A stretch of DNA of 64,000 nucleotides from Solimonas sp. (GTDB taxonomy: Bacteria; Pseudomonadota; Gammaproteobacteria; Nevskiales; Nevskiaceae). Every line of letters starts with the position of its first letter. Positions within the stretch are counted from its first letter, which is position 1. The position numbers and the translations under genes were made by a program. The notes beneath the pieces were generated by a model. It was not told the DNA's origin. It did no database searches and was given only the letters and a program-made list of their open reading frames with translations. The stretch lies in the NCBI GenBank assembly GCA_030149365.1, contig JASBRP010000065.1, forward strand, positions 19,344-83,343, in the 5' to 3' direction. Shown in pieces: positions 10,405 through 18,026 of this stretch.

Positions 10405-11405
10405 GAGGCCTTCTCCACTACGCGCAGCACCGCGCTGCGGGCGCGCGGGTTGGCGGCGCTCTCCGCATCGGTCGGGAAATAACGCCCGACCTTGCGCAGC
10501 AGCGGACCGGTGCGGGCCGGCGCCACCGGCATCCGCGGATCGTGGAAATGACCGCGCGGCGAAGGCTCGCGGTTGCCGCTGTCGTTGCCCGCCTCGCGCA
10601 TGAAGCGCTTGACGATGCGGTCTTCCAGCGAGTGGAAGCTGATCACCGCCAGGCGGCCACCGGGCGCTAGCAGCTCGCCGGCCTGCGACAAAGCCTCGGG
10701 CAGCACGTCCAGCTCGCGGTTGAGGAAGATGCGGATCGCCTGGAAGCTGCGCGTGGCCGGGTGGATATGGCGGCTGCGCGGGCCCGGCACGGCGGCGATC
10801 AGCGCTGCCAGCTGCGCCGTGGTGGCCAGCGGCGCTTCCGCCCGCGTCTCCACGATGCGGCGCGCGATGCGGCGGCTGTTGCGCTCCTCGCCATACTGGT
10901 AGAGCACGTCGGCGATGTCGGACTCACCGGCGCGCGCCAGCCACTGGGCGGCGGACTCGCCGGCCAGCGGGTTCATGCGCATGTCCAGCGGGCCATCCTT
11001 GGAGAAGCTGAAGCCACGGGCGGCATCGTCCAGCTGCGGCGAGGATACCCCCAGGTCCAGCAGGATGCCGTCGATACGGCCGATGATGCCGGCAGCCTCG
11101 GCCACCGCGCGCATCTGCGAGAAATTGGCGTGGTGGATGCGGAAGTTGGCCACGGCCCCGAAGCGCTCCCGGGCATGCGCCACCGCTTCCGGGTCCTGGT
11201 CCAGGCCGTGCAGCTCGCCGCTACCGCCGAGCGCCTCCAGGATCGCCGCGGAATGGCCGCCGCGGCCGAAGGTGCCGTCCAGGTAGATGCCACCCGCACG
11301 GACGGCAAGGCCGGTGAGAGCCTCATCGAGCATCACCGGCCTATGCAAGGTCATAGCGGCGTCAGTCCCCGGAGCGATTGCGGCAGGGGCGGCATCGAAC
11401 GGCAT
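10401..11405 (-). CDS. rsmH: RsmH (MraW), 16S rRNA m4C1402 methyltransferase
   Basis: SAM-dependent methyltransferase of 16S rRNA cytidine 1402. It shows YLDGTFGRGGHSAAIL (SAM-binding motif I), the LLDLGVSSPQLD motif, and R-G-F-S-F-S-K-D-G-P-L-D-M-R-M. The C-terminal F-H-S-L-E-D-R-I-V-K-x-F motif is also present. The ATG at 11405 has a GAGGTG box six bases upstream. An internal ATG at 11354 (MTLHRPVML) aligns better with the E. coli start, so the first 17 residues are uncertain. It follows mraZ by nine bases. Confidence 0.97.
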   Translation of the reverse strand: MPFDAAPAAIAPGTDAAMTLHRPVMLDEALTGLAVRAGGIYLDGTFGRGGHSAAILEALGGSGELHGLDQDPEAVAHARERFGAVANFRIHHANFSQMRAVAEAAGIIGRIDGILLDLGVSSPQLDDAARGFSFSKDGPLDMRMNPLAGESAAQWLARAGESDIADVLYQYGEERNSRRIARRIVETRAEAPLATTAQLAALIAAVPGPRSRHIHPATRSFQAIRIFLNRELDVLPEALSQAGELLAPGGRLAVISFHSLEDRIVKRFMREAGNDSGNREPSPRGHFHDPRMPVAPARTGPLLRKVGRYFPTDAESAANPRARSAVLRVVEKAS

Positions 11406-11414
11406 GCGCGCACC

Positions 11415-11861
11415 TCACCGGTTGAGAACCTGGAACGCCTCGGCCAGCGCGCCCAGCTTGCTGTCGGGACCCTCGCTGCTCCAGCGCGCATTCCACAGGT
11501 CTTCCGCCCATAGCTCGAAGTGGTCGATGTTGCCGACCAGCACCCCGGTGCCGTTGAGCTTGGCCTGACCGCGCAGGAACTGGGAAAGCTGCAGGCGACC
11601 CTGCTTGTCGATCTCGCACTCCATGGCCAGGCCGATGAAGCGCTGGCGCAGCAGCGCCGCCGGACCACGGGGCGGCAGCTCCATGATGGATTTGACGATG
11701 TCCTGGAACTGCGGCGCCGGGTAGATCTCCAGGCAGGACTCCGGCCCCATGGTGACGACCAACTGCGAATCGCAGGTGTCGGCCAGCGTCTGGCGATAGC
11801 GCGCAGGGATCGCCAGGCGACCCTTGTCGTCAATCGTCAGTTGGTGCGATCCGGCAAACAC
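11415..11861 (-). CDS. mraZ: MraZ, transcriptional regulator of the dcw cluster
   Basis: AbrB/SpoVT-type DNA-binding protein that binds repeats upstream of its own gene and represses dcw transcription. The 148-aa product contains two SpoVT-AbrB domains. The D-D-K-G-R-L-A-I-P-A-R-Y-R block lies near the N-terminus, and a second E-I-D-K-Q-G-R-L-Q-L-S block near residue 85. I chose the GTG at 11861 because the following VFAGSHQLTIDDKGR aligns residue for residue with the E. coli start. The frame stays open upstream to a GTG at 11897, but that codon lies inside the MraZ boxes. No strong ribosome-binding site precedes the GTG at 11861. Confidence 0.95.
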   Translation of the reverse strand: MFAGSHQLTIDDKGRLAIPARYRQTLADTCDSQLVVTMGPESCLEIYPAPQFQDIVKSIMELPPRGPAALLRQRFIGLAMECEIDKQGRLQLSQFLRGQAKLNGTGVLVGNIDHFELWAEDLWNARWSSEGPDSKLGALAEAFQVLNR

Positions 11862-11881
11862 GTCGTTCAGGCGGTGGGTTT

Positions 11882-11919
11882 CCCCACTTTCCCCCACTTA
11901 GAGCCACTTATTACCCACT
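11882..11919 (-). promoter_or_regulatory. Array of four MraZ-type operator boxes
   Basis: On the minus strand the hexamer AGTGGG (one copy AGTGGC) occurs four times. In plus coordinates the copies are at 11883-11888, 11893-11898, 11903-11908 and 11914-11919, spaced 10, 10 and 11 bases. TGGG repeats spaced one helical turn apart upstream of mraZ are the established MraZ binding pattern. The array runs from the -10 element toward the mraZ start, consistent with autorepression. Confidence 0.85.
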
Positions 11920-11945
11920 ATAAACCACCCCTTGGCCCCCAGCAA
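11917..11945 (-). promoter_or_regulatory. Predicted sigma70 promoter of the dcw operon
   Basis: Minus strand: -35 TTGCTG (11940-11945), 17-base spacer, -10 TATAGT (11917-11922). The -10 overlaps the distal MraZ box, so operator binding would block the promoter. Four of six bases match consensus at each element. Confidence 0.6.
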
Positions 11946-12277
11946 GGAAAATCGGAGGCAAAAACCTTGGCAAAACAAAAACTTAAGGCCACCTTAACGA
12001 ACACTTTAACTATGTTAAAAAACAATTGGTTATAAGATCTCCTTAAAGTAAATTAGATTCAATAACGGCCAAGATGATGATCTTCATTGATTGTTAATTT
12101 TTAATTAATTCTGGTAATTAATTAAATAAATAATCTCATTCTTCCATAGCTTGTATAGAGCCCGCTGTGGACCAACGCCGCCAGGGCAGCCTCAACGTCC
12201 CAATCACTTCGCGCACATCACGAGGACGAGACTCATCGGCAGAGGACTTTTCGCGTCGACATGCACGAATGCCCAAA
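11946..12277. other. AT-rich intergenic spacer between dcw and flagellar clusters
   Basis: About 330 bases without a supportable gene. Roughly 11945-12150 is strongly AT-rich, with TTAA/AATT runs such as TTAATTAATTCTGGTAATTAATT, in a GC-rich genome. It separates the divergent mraZ operon and the TPR gene. It may hold promoter upstream elements or a nucleoid-protein site, but no single element is convincing. Confidence 0.6.
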
Positions 12278-12294
12278 TTGGCGTGCAAGGTGCT
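12278..12294 (+). promoter_or_regulatory. Candidate sigma54 promoter upstream of the TPR gene
   Basis: The plus strand reads TTGGC-GTG-CAAG-GTGCT. This has the obligatory GG-N10-GC geometry and matches 10 of 13 informative positions of the TTGGCACG-N4-TTGCT consensus. A start site would fall near 12305, about 60 bases before the TPR ATG. rpoN is encoded in this window, and many polar flagellar systems use sigma54. No enhancer site was identified. Confidence 0.35.
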
Positions 12295-12364
12295 GGCTTG
12301 GCGGCAGTCGCTTCACTACCATTGGGACATTGCCTCTGTTCGGCGCCATCTACGCACTGCCCTC

Positions 12365-12934
12365 ATGAACACCATCGAGCAACTCGACTCCGAAGAGCTG
12401 TTTCGCCTTGCCCTGCTTGATGTCCAGGCTTCCCGCCATGACCAGGCGATCGTAAAGCTCAAGCAGGTGATCTCTCGCGAGCCTGAGGACGCACGCGCAC
12501 ATTTCATGCTCGCCGCCGAACACGCGGAACTGGGCCTGTATGAACGTGCAGAAGAAGGCATGCGCCGCGCCCTGGCAATCGATCCTCAGTTGCACACCGC
12601 ACGCTTCCAACTCGGCCTGCTGCAGTACAGCCGTGGCCTGTTGGCAGAGGCACGCCAGAGCTGGCAGGAGCTCGAATCGCTGGGGAGCAACGATCCACTG
12701 AATCTCTTCCAGGCGGCGCTGATGAACATCCAGGCGGGCGAACTGGGGCGCGCCGCGGAGGAGCTCGAGAATGCGCAGAAGGCTTCGATCTCCAATCCTG
12801 CTCTCGGCAATGACATTGCCAAGGTCTTGGCGAACGTGCGCAATCGCCTGGCCGAAACAGGCGAGCAGCCTGCGGCCGCCACCCGCAGTGCCGGCCTGCT
12901 GCATCGCTACGGCGATTCACTCGATCAGCAGTGA
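12365..12934 (+). CDS. TPR-repeat protein next to the flagellar cluster
   Basis: A 189-aa soluble protein made of about four tetratricopeptide repeats (residues 10-150, for example A-x-F-x-L-G-L-L-Q-Y-S-R-G-L-L-A-E-A) with an Ala/Thr-rich tail. No signal peptide. I chose the ATG at 12365, because the open frame upstream to 12167 reads like non-coding sequence. The first 110 residues align with the TPR protein at 33533-34075 on the far side of the flagellar cluster, including the shared D-x-E-E-L...L-A...D start and K-L-K-Q block. TPR proteins often act as export chaperones or assembly scaffolds; a role with the adjacent export system is inference. Confidence 0.85.
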   Translation: MNTIEQLDSEELFRLALLDVQASRHDQAIVKLKQVISREPEDARAHFMLAAEHAELGLYERAEEGMRRALAIDPQLHTARFQLGLLQYSRGLLAEARQSWQELESLGSNDPLNLFQAALMNIQAGELGRAAEELENAQKASISNPALGNDIAKVLANVRNRLAETGEQPAAATRSAGLLHRYGDSLDQQ

Positions 12935-13293
12935 GCGGGATTGATCCCACACAGCGCCTGATCGCGCAAATCCGAGCGGCCCTTACTGCAAGGCCGGATC
13001 GTCAGCGCGGCAGTGCCAATCCCGCAGCGCCTCCGCGGAGCAAGGATGCCCTGCAGCAGCTTTCGCAGGATCTCCGCAGTGCGGTCCGCGCCGTGGACCT
13101 CGCCAGTGCCGATGGCCCCAGGCGCGGACGCAGGGCATTCGTTGAAGCGGTATTGCTGGACGAGTTCGGCATGTCGCTGGCAAACGATCCCCGCTTTCCG
13201 CAGATCGTCGACAAGGTCGAGGCGGCGATCGTCGATGAGGATGAACTGCGGCGCGAACTGGATGGCCTGCTGACGCAAATGTCAGCAGGCTGA
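12931..13293 (+). CDS. Small unknown protein coupled to the TPR gene, convergent with fliA
   Basis: The GTG start overlaps the TPR stop (GTGA), indicating translational coupling. The 120-aa product has no signal peptide or membrane segment. The first 45 residues are basic and Pro/Ala-rich (probably disordered). The remainder is predicted helical with many acidic residues (D-K-V-E-A-A-I-V-D-E-D-E-L-R-R-E-L). I do not recognise a family. Position beside fliA, size and a helical C-terminus make a FlgM-like anti-sigma factor or an export chaperone possible, but no diagnostic motif was seen. The stop lies 18 bases from the fliA stop. Confidence 0.75.
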   Translation: MSGIDPTQRLIAQIRAALTARPDRQRGSANPAAPPRSKDALQQLSQDLRSAVRAVDLASADGPRRGRRAFVEAVLLDEFGMSLANDPRFPQIVDKVEAAIVDEDELRRELDGLLTQMSAG

Positions 13294-13310
13294 AACGCGA
13301 TCCGCGGGGG

Positions 13311-14057
13311 TCACGTCCGCAGATCGATCGTGCCTACCAACTTCAGATGCTGGCGGATGTCCAGAATGGCCTTGCCGTGCATCTGCGAGACCCGTCCCCT
13401 GGTCAGCCCCAGTATGGAAGCGACCTCGCTGAAGCTCAGTTCGTGGAAGTAGTGCAGTTCCACCACCTTGCGCAGCGGCGGTGAGAGATGTGCCACGATC
13501 ACGCGCAGTTGCTCTTGCAGCACCAGCAATTCGTTGATGTCGTAGCGGCTTTCCGCCTTGTGCGGCTCGGAAGCCACCATTCCGGTGTCCTCCAGCATGA
13601 ATCCTATGGCCAGGCCGATCGTTACATCGGCCAAGCGTCTGAGCCTCTCCTCTGCCGACGAGGCCTCTGCCACCGATTCAGTACGCTCCTTCTGCGTCCG
13701 GCGTAGCCAGGAGACCTGCGCCCGATACTCCGATTCCCGATCGATGCCACTGATGACAGCACCATGGATACGCTTGTTGGCGTACGCGACGAAAGGCACG
13801 CCCAGGTCAGGGTCGTAGCGATCAACCGCCTCGATCAGCCCGACCGTCGCCAACTGTACGAGATCGCGCCGATCCAGATCAACGTCCATCGCACGGTCCT
13901 TCAACGCCTTGTACGCGATGCGCCGGGCCAACCATAGATAGCGTGAGATCAGTGACTCACGGGCCTCGGCGGACCGGTCGCCGTGCTGATGAAGTTCCTG
14001 CCACAGCAGGGCCTCATCCGGGGCCGCTTCGTCGATGGATTCATCCTGATCTTGCAT
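13311..14057 (-). CDS. fliA: FliA-type sigma28 RNA polymerase sigma factor
   Basis: A 248-aa sigma70-family factor. It shows region 2 (S-R-Y-L-W-L-A-R-R-I-A, D-L-x-Q-L-A-T-V-G-L-I-E-A-V-D-R-Y-D-P), region 3, and a region 4 helix-turn-helix ending L-S-F-S-E-V-A-S-I-L-G-L-T-R-G-R-V-S-Q-M-H. This pattern matches flagellar FliA. The start is ambiguous: ATG at 14057 (used) lies 16 bases after the fliP stop, while a TTG at 14087 would overlap fliP. It is the last gene of the cluster and would control late genes, none of which are in the window. Confidence 0.93.
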   Translation of the reverse strand: MQDQDESIDEAAPDEALLWQELHQHGDRSAEARESLISRYLWLARRIAYKALKDRAMDVDLDRRDLVQLATVGLIEAVDRYDPDLGVPFVAYANKRIHGAVISGIDRESEYRAQVSWLRRTQKERTESVAEASSAEERLRRLADVTIGLAIGFMLEDTGMVASEPHKAESRYDINELLVLQEQLRVIVAHLSPPLRKVVELHYFHELSFSEVASILGLTRGRVSQMHGKAILDIRQHLKLVGTIDLRT

Positions 14058-14073
14058 GGTCTGGCTTGCAGTC

Positions 14074-14847
14074 TCAGGCCGGAACAAAACTCCGGATCAA
14101 CGCGGCCGAAAGCAGGCCCCAGCCATCGATCAGCACAAACAGGAGGATCTTCAGGGGCAGCGAGAATGCCAGTGGCGGCACCATGATCATGCCCAGCGAC
14201 ATCAGGACGCTGGCAACGATGATGTCGATCACGACGAAGGGCAGGAAGATGATGAAGCCGATCTCGAAAGCCTTGCGCAGTTCGCTGATCATGAAGGCAG
14301 GGATCAGCTGCAGCAGCTTGATCTCGGTGATCTGCGCCGGGGCTTCAGCGCCTGAGAGCTCGATCATCAAGGCCAGATCCTTCTCCCTGGTCTGAGCCAG
14401 CATGAAGTTGCGTACGGGTCCACTGCCCTTCTCGAAAAGCTCCTTGTCCGAAATCTGTCCGTTCATGTACGGCGTCAATGCCTGCGAATCCACCTGCTCC
14501 CAGACCGGCAACATGGTGAAGATCGTCAGGAACAGCGCCAGACTGATCAGAACCGGGTTGGGCGGGGTCTCCGGCATCCCGAGGGCATGCCGGAGCATCG
14601 CCAGCACGACGATGATGCGTGTGAACGCCGTCAGCACAATCAGCAGGGATGGCACCAAGCTGAGCACCGTCAACATCAGCACCATTCGCAGCGGCGTACT
14701 CAGAGGCTTCTCGCCCTGGGTGGAACTGATATCAATCGATCCCCCAGGGAAAGTGATGTCGGGGGCGGCGGCGACCAGCCCTGGCATGAGCACCAGGAAC
14801 AGCGCCGGAAGCAGGTACAGCCAGCCGGGAAGTCGCATGGCGTTCAT
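14074..14847 (-). CDS. fliP: FliP, flagellar type III export gate protein
   Basis: Core pentamer-forming subunit of the export gate (FliPQR). The 257-aa product has a cleavable signal peptide (residues 1-27), hallmark blocks such as L-T-A-F-T-R-I-I-V-V-L-A-M-L-R-H-A-L-G, and a C-terminal family block G-M-x-M-x-P-P-x-x-x-S-L-P-x-K-I-L-L-F-V-x-x-D-G-W. Length and topology (four membrane segments) are normal. ATGA overlap with fliO. Confidence 0.97.
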   Translation of the reverse strand: MNAMRLPGWLYLLPALFLVLMPGLVAAAPDITFPGGSIDISSTQGEKPLSTPLRMVLMLTVLSLVPSLLIVLTAFTRIIVVLAMLRHALGMPETPPNPVLISLALFLTIFTMLPVWEQVDSQALTPYMNGQISDKELFEKGSGPVRNFMLAQTREKDLALMIELSGAEAPAQITEIKLLQLIPAFMISELRKAFEIGFIIFLPFVVIDIIVASVLMSLGMIMVPPLAFSLPLKILLFVLIDGWGLLSAALIRSFVPA

Positions 14848-15221
14848 GCGCTACCCTCCGGCAGCGGCTGGATCGTCACCGCCGAACCTGAGCAGACGAT
14901 GACGTAGGAGCGCCCTTTGATGTCGGCCAGTACGATGGAGGTCGAAGGGGACACACGCCGCACCTCCACTACCTGTATCTGCCGTGCACGCAGACCGGCA
15001 GGCAGAGCGCCGCTACGCGCCTTCCACCAGCGAACTCCGATCACGGACAGAAGGCCCAGCAAGCCCAGGTAACCGAAGATCGTAAACACTTGCCACGCGG
15101 CCACCGAGGAACTGGCCGAGGGCGTTACGACGTCGCCCGCTGCCCAGGCACTGCCGCTGGCCAGCAATAGCAGAGCGGACAGGCGCCTGAGCAAGCACGG
15201 CAGAATCGATAGGGTGGACAC
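14844..15221 (-). CDS. fliO: FliO, export gate assembly protein
   Basis: A 125-aa bitopic protein with an N-terminal signal-like segment, a second membrane segment (about residues 44-64), and a cytoplasmic domain with V-E-V-R-R-V-S-P...V-L-A-D-I-K-G-R-S-Y-V-I. This resembles the conserved FliO pattern of a small beta-rich cytoplasmic domain. FliO aids FliP assembly. Call supported mainly by position between fliN and fliP and by topology. Confidence 0.85.
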   Translation of the reverse strand: MSTLSILPCLLRRLSALLLLASGSAWAAGDVVTPSASSSVAAWQVFTIFGYLGLLGLLSVIGVRWWKARSGALPAGLRARQIQVVEVRRVSPSTSIVLADIKGRSYVIVCSGSAVTIQPLPEGSA

Positions 15222-15232
15222 GAGACGTCCTT

Positions 15233-15565
15233 TCAGAGCTTGCCTGAATCCAGGATTTCCGTGATCCGCAAGCCAAAACGGTCACCTGCAGCCACCAATT
15301 GGCCACGTGCGATCAGATTGCCCTCTAACAGGATATCGATCGGCGCATCGGTGTCGCGATCCAACGTCACGACATCGCCCTCGCGCAACGCGAACAGGGC
15401 GGCGATCGTCATCTCCGAGCTACCCATGCTGGCACGCACAGTGACCTTGATGTCACGAACCAGGTCGAGCTGTCGTTCCAGCCAAGCGCCTCCACGGCCC
15501 GCGACTGCGCCCAACTCTCCCAGCTTCAGCGGCTGGACTTCGGTCTGTTCATTGCTTTGAATCAT
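15233..15565 (-). CDS. fliN: FliN, C-ring SpoA-domain protein
   Basis: A 110-aa protein with one SpoA (surface presentation of antigens) domain from about residue 33. The domain reads L-V-R-D-I-K-V-T-V-R-A-S-M-G-S-S-E-M-T-I, then L-R-E-G-D-V-V-T-L-D-R-D-T-D-A-P-I-D, then G-D-R-F-G-L-R-I-T-E-I, which is the FliN pattern. It forms the lower C-ring and docks FliH/FliI for export. It follows the fliM-like gene. Confidence 0.93.
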   Translation of the reverse strand: MIQSNEQTEVQPLKLGELGAVAGRGGAWLERQLDLVRDIKVTVRASMGSSEMTIAALFALREGDVVTLDRDTDAPIDILLEGNLIARGQLVAAGDRFGLRITEILDSGKL

Positions 15566-15592
15566 TTAAGGTGCTTCCTGTAAATCTGTAGG

Positions 15593-16339
15593 CTATTTGC
15601 TGAGTTCAACGCCGAGACGGCCACCGCTTACGCCGGGATAGGCGCGACCTGCGACGCCGCCGCCAATGCGCAGCGACAGCGGCGAATCCAGGGAATGGTT
15701 GAGGACGAGGACATCACCTACGGCGATCTCACGCAAATCCTTGATCGTAAGCGCCGTATCGGACAATGTCGCGTCAATGCGCACAGCAGCGGGTAATACT
15801 GCCGCCGAGCGTCGCGTGAGTTCCGCCGCCGGAGCTGCCGCAGGCTTGGCCTCTACAACACCGATACGGCGCAGCAGCGGCAGCGGCAGCGTCGCCGAAA
15901 ACAGTGTCCTTGCCCCCAGTCGGCAGTCGAGTCTTGCGGCACCGCTGCCACGGCTTTCCAACTCCAGCGGCGGGCTGACCGCTTGAAGGCGAAGTTCAGA
16001 ATCCGAAGTCAATGCCGCTAGCCAATCCATCATGCAGGACTGTGCAAGCTGCAGCGCCACCTTGTGATCGCTCTGCTGCTCGCCCTGCCCCAGCACCAGC
16101 GAAGACAGCACCCCGGCCATGCCGGCCGGCATGTCGAGCCAGCCTCGGACAACATCAGCGAACTCCACGACAACACGATGATCCGACGAGCTCATGGATG
16201 GTGGCAGGTCGGCTGCAATCGCCATCCACGAAAAAGCGTCCCGCAGGCCCCAACGCGCACTCCATTCCGTGCCGGCTTGAGCGCTCTTGCGCTCAAGCCG
16301 CTCCAGTTCGGATCTCTTCAACAACCGGAAGGGTTTCAT
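15593..16339 (-). CDS. fliM: FliM-like C-ring protein, short and divergent
   Basis: A 248-aa protein in the fliM position, one base overlapping flgE and followed by fliN. The last 80 residues form a SpoA domain (R-I-D-A-T-L-S-D-T-A-L-T-I, then L-R-E-I-A-V-G-D-V-L-V-L-N). It is about 85 residues shorter than usual FliM. The N-terminal CheY-binding L-S-Q-x-E-I-D-x-L-L motif is absent; the protein starts MKPFRLLKRSELERLERK. I cannot find the G-G-x-G signature of the FliM middle domain. Alternatively it is an SctQ-like protein. Assignment to the FliM/SctQ superfamily is fairly secure; a normal FliM function is not. Confidence 0.8.
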   Translation of the reverse strand: MKPFRLLKRSELERLERKSAQAGTEWSARWGLRDAFSWMAIAADLPPSMSSSDHRVVVEFADVVRGWLDMPAGMAGVLSSLVLGQGEQQSDHKVALQLAQSCMMDWLAALTSDSELRLQAVSPPLELESRGSGAARLDCRLGARTLFSATLPLPLLRRIGVVEAKPAAAPAAELTRRSAAVLPAAVRIDATLSDTALTIKDLREIAVGDVLVLNHSLDSPLSLRIGGGVAGRAYPGVSGGRLGVELSK

Positions 16340-17571
16340 CAGCCGCGTCCCGAGACACTGTTGTAGATATCCTCGATCATCTGGCTGGTGACGTTGAGAA
16401 CCTGCGAACTGGCCTGAAACCCGCGCTGCAAGATCAGGATGTCAGCAAACTCACGTGCCAATTCCACGTTGGCCAGTTCCAGGCTGCGTGGCCGTATCGT
16501 GCCGAAGCCATTCTCGTCCGCCATGCCCAGGCGCAGCTCGGTACTGGGCGGGGCCACGAACAGGCCTCCGTCGCTGGTTTTCAGAAGCTGGGGATCGGCA
16601 AATGTGGCCAGTGCCAGGCGCGGCCCATCCTGCTTCTGTCCATTGGAGAACTCCAGGGTGAGCTTGCCCTTATCGTCGAAACCATAGCTGGCTAGCCGGC
16701 CAAGACCGTAACCGTCGGTCTTGGAGATGGCAACGGTGGAAGAACTACCCGCCGATAGCGAATCGACCTCCTTGAAGTCCAGTGTGAGTTCGGACTCGAC
16801 ACCGCCAGCGGTCTTGACCTTGACCTTCAGAGAGGAGAACCCCGTGGCGGGATTGCCAGTGCCTTCGAAACGAATCTCGTTGCTGGTGCCTGCCACAAGC
16901 TCGATGCCGGAAACATCCTTGACGGAAACGCTCCAGGTGATCGGTCCGGTGGAAACGCTGACACGCGTAAACTCGATTTTTAGAGTTTGCTGGACACCAG
17001 CGGCGTCGAAGACCTTGACAGAATCCAAGGTGACTTTCGCCGGTTGCCCCTCCGACGTCGCCTGGCCGAGCGACAGAATGCCGCCGAATTCCACCTTGGT
17101 GGTCGCCGCCGGCGGGTTCGTCTGGTTGCTGTCGATTACGATGTCCTGCAGGTTTCCGCCGGAAAGTGCTTGTACCCTGCGCTGCCCGGAAGCATCGACC
17201 AGGTATCCATCTTTGTCGACCTGGAACTGGCCATTGCGGGTATAGACGCTGCGACCGCTGTCATGAAGCACGAAAAAGCCGTCGCCATTGATCGCTGCGT
17301 GAGTCGCGTTACCGGTTTGCCGCAGCTCTCCAGGCGTGAAGCGACGCTGCGTGCCAACAACCACGGCGCCGCCGCCAGGCATATCGGATTCAGCTGCGGG
17401 TCTGCTGTCGTTCTGCGAACCCTGCGGTGGCGGCAGGCTTTCGAAGAGCAGGTCCGTGGCCTTGAAGCCTACCGTGTTCAGGTTGGCAACGTTGTCGCCG
17501 ATGATGTCGAGCGCGCGCGAAAAGGAGAGTAGGCCGGTCAGACTGATATAGGCGCTGGTCAATGCGGTCAT
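16339..17571 (-). CDS. flgE: FlgE, flagellar hook protein
   Basis: A 410-aa axial protein with the N-terminal flagellar rod/hook motif (S-L-T-G-L...D-I-I-G-D-N-V-A-N-L-N-T-V-G-F-K), the G-x-L-x-x-T-G-N-x-x-x-x-A-I-N-G-D-G-F-F block, and a C-terminal helix with S-L-E-L-A-N-V-E-L-A-R-E-F. Together these define FlgE/F/G proteins, and length plus the flgD neighbour select FlgE. The ATG at 17571 has GGAG eight to nine bases upstream; an upstream TTG is less likely. Confidence 0.93.
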   Translation of the reverse strand: MTALTSAYISLTGLLSFSRALDIIGDNVANLNTVGFKATDLLFESLPPPQGSQNDSRPAAESDMPGGGAVVVGTQRRFTPGELRQTGNATHAAINGDGFFVLHDSGRSVYTRNGQFQVDKDGYLVDASGQRRVQALSGGNLQDIVIDSNQTNPPAATTKVEFGGILSLGQATSEGQPAKVTLDSVKVFDAAGVQQTLKIEFTRVSVSTGPITWSVSVKDVSGIELVAGTSNEIRFEGTGNPATGFSSLKVKVKTAGGVESELTLDFKEVDSLSAGSSSTVAISKTDGYGLGRLASYGFDDKGKLTLEFSNGQKQDGPRLALATFADPQLLKTSDGGLFVAPPSTELRLGMADENGFGTIRPRSLELANVELAREFADILILQRGFQASSQVLNVTSQMIEDIYNSVSGRG

Positions 17572-17584
17572 TCTGGATTCTCCT

Positions 17585-17995
17585 TCAGCGGACAATCAGG
17601 ATTTGGGACGGACTGACGTCAGGCAGTACATTTCCGCCTACCTGGTTTATCGTCAGCAGGGGCCGCCCGGAGCGGTAGCTGATGGTACTGACCTGGCCGA
17701 TTACCGACCCGGCAGCCGTAGAAACCTCGACTGTGCGTCCCAACAAGCCCAGCGCCTGACCGGAGGCCTGTACACCAAGCAGGGCATCGATGTTCTCTCC
17801 TAGCGTGCGCAACTGTTCCACTGATGTGAATTGAGCCAACTGGGCCAGGAACTCGCGGTTGTCCACCGGCTCCAAGGGATCCTGGAAGTTGAGCTGTGTC
17901 AGGAACAGTCGGATGAAATCTTCCTGGGATACGCCGGCACGCGTCAGCTCCCCGAGCCCTGTTCCTACTGCTCCGCCAATCGCATCGACTGCCAT
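17585..17995 (-). CDS. flgD: FlgD-like hook-cap scaffold, short form
   Basis: A 136-aa protein with the FlgD core at residues 23-65: S-Q-E-D-F-I-R-L-F-L-T-Q-L-N-F-Q-D-P-L, then V-D-N-R-E-F-L-A-Q-L-A-Q-F-T-S-V-E-Q-L. It is much shorter than enteric FlgD (about 230 aa). Only one short beta-rich segment follows the core, so most of the usual C-terminal Ig/tudor-like domains are missing. FlgD caps the growing hook. It lies just before flgE. Confidence 0.9.
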   Translation of the reverse strand: MAVDAIGGAVGTGLGELTRAGVSQEDFIRLFLTQLNFQDPLEPVDNREFLAQLAQFTSVEQLRTLGENIDALLGVQASGQALGLLGRTVEVSTAAGSVIGQVSTISYRSGRPLLTINQVGGNVLPDVSPSQILIVR

Positions 17996-18026
17996 ACAGC
18001 ACCTCCAATCGTGTAGTCGCGCGCCA

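Noticed and set aside
11862..11897. Longer mraZ starting at GTG 11897
   Set aside because: The extra 12 codons overlap the MraZ boxes; the GTG at 11861 aligns with the known family start.
12167..12364. Upstream extension of the plus-strand TPR frame
   Set aside because: The 66 extra codons have no TPR pattern, span the candidate promoter, and look non-coding; the ATG at 12365 gives a normal TPR start.
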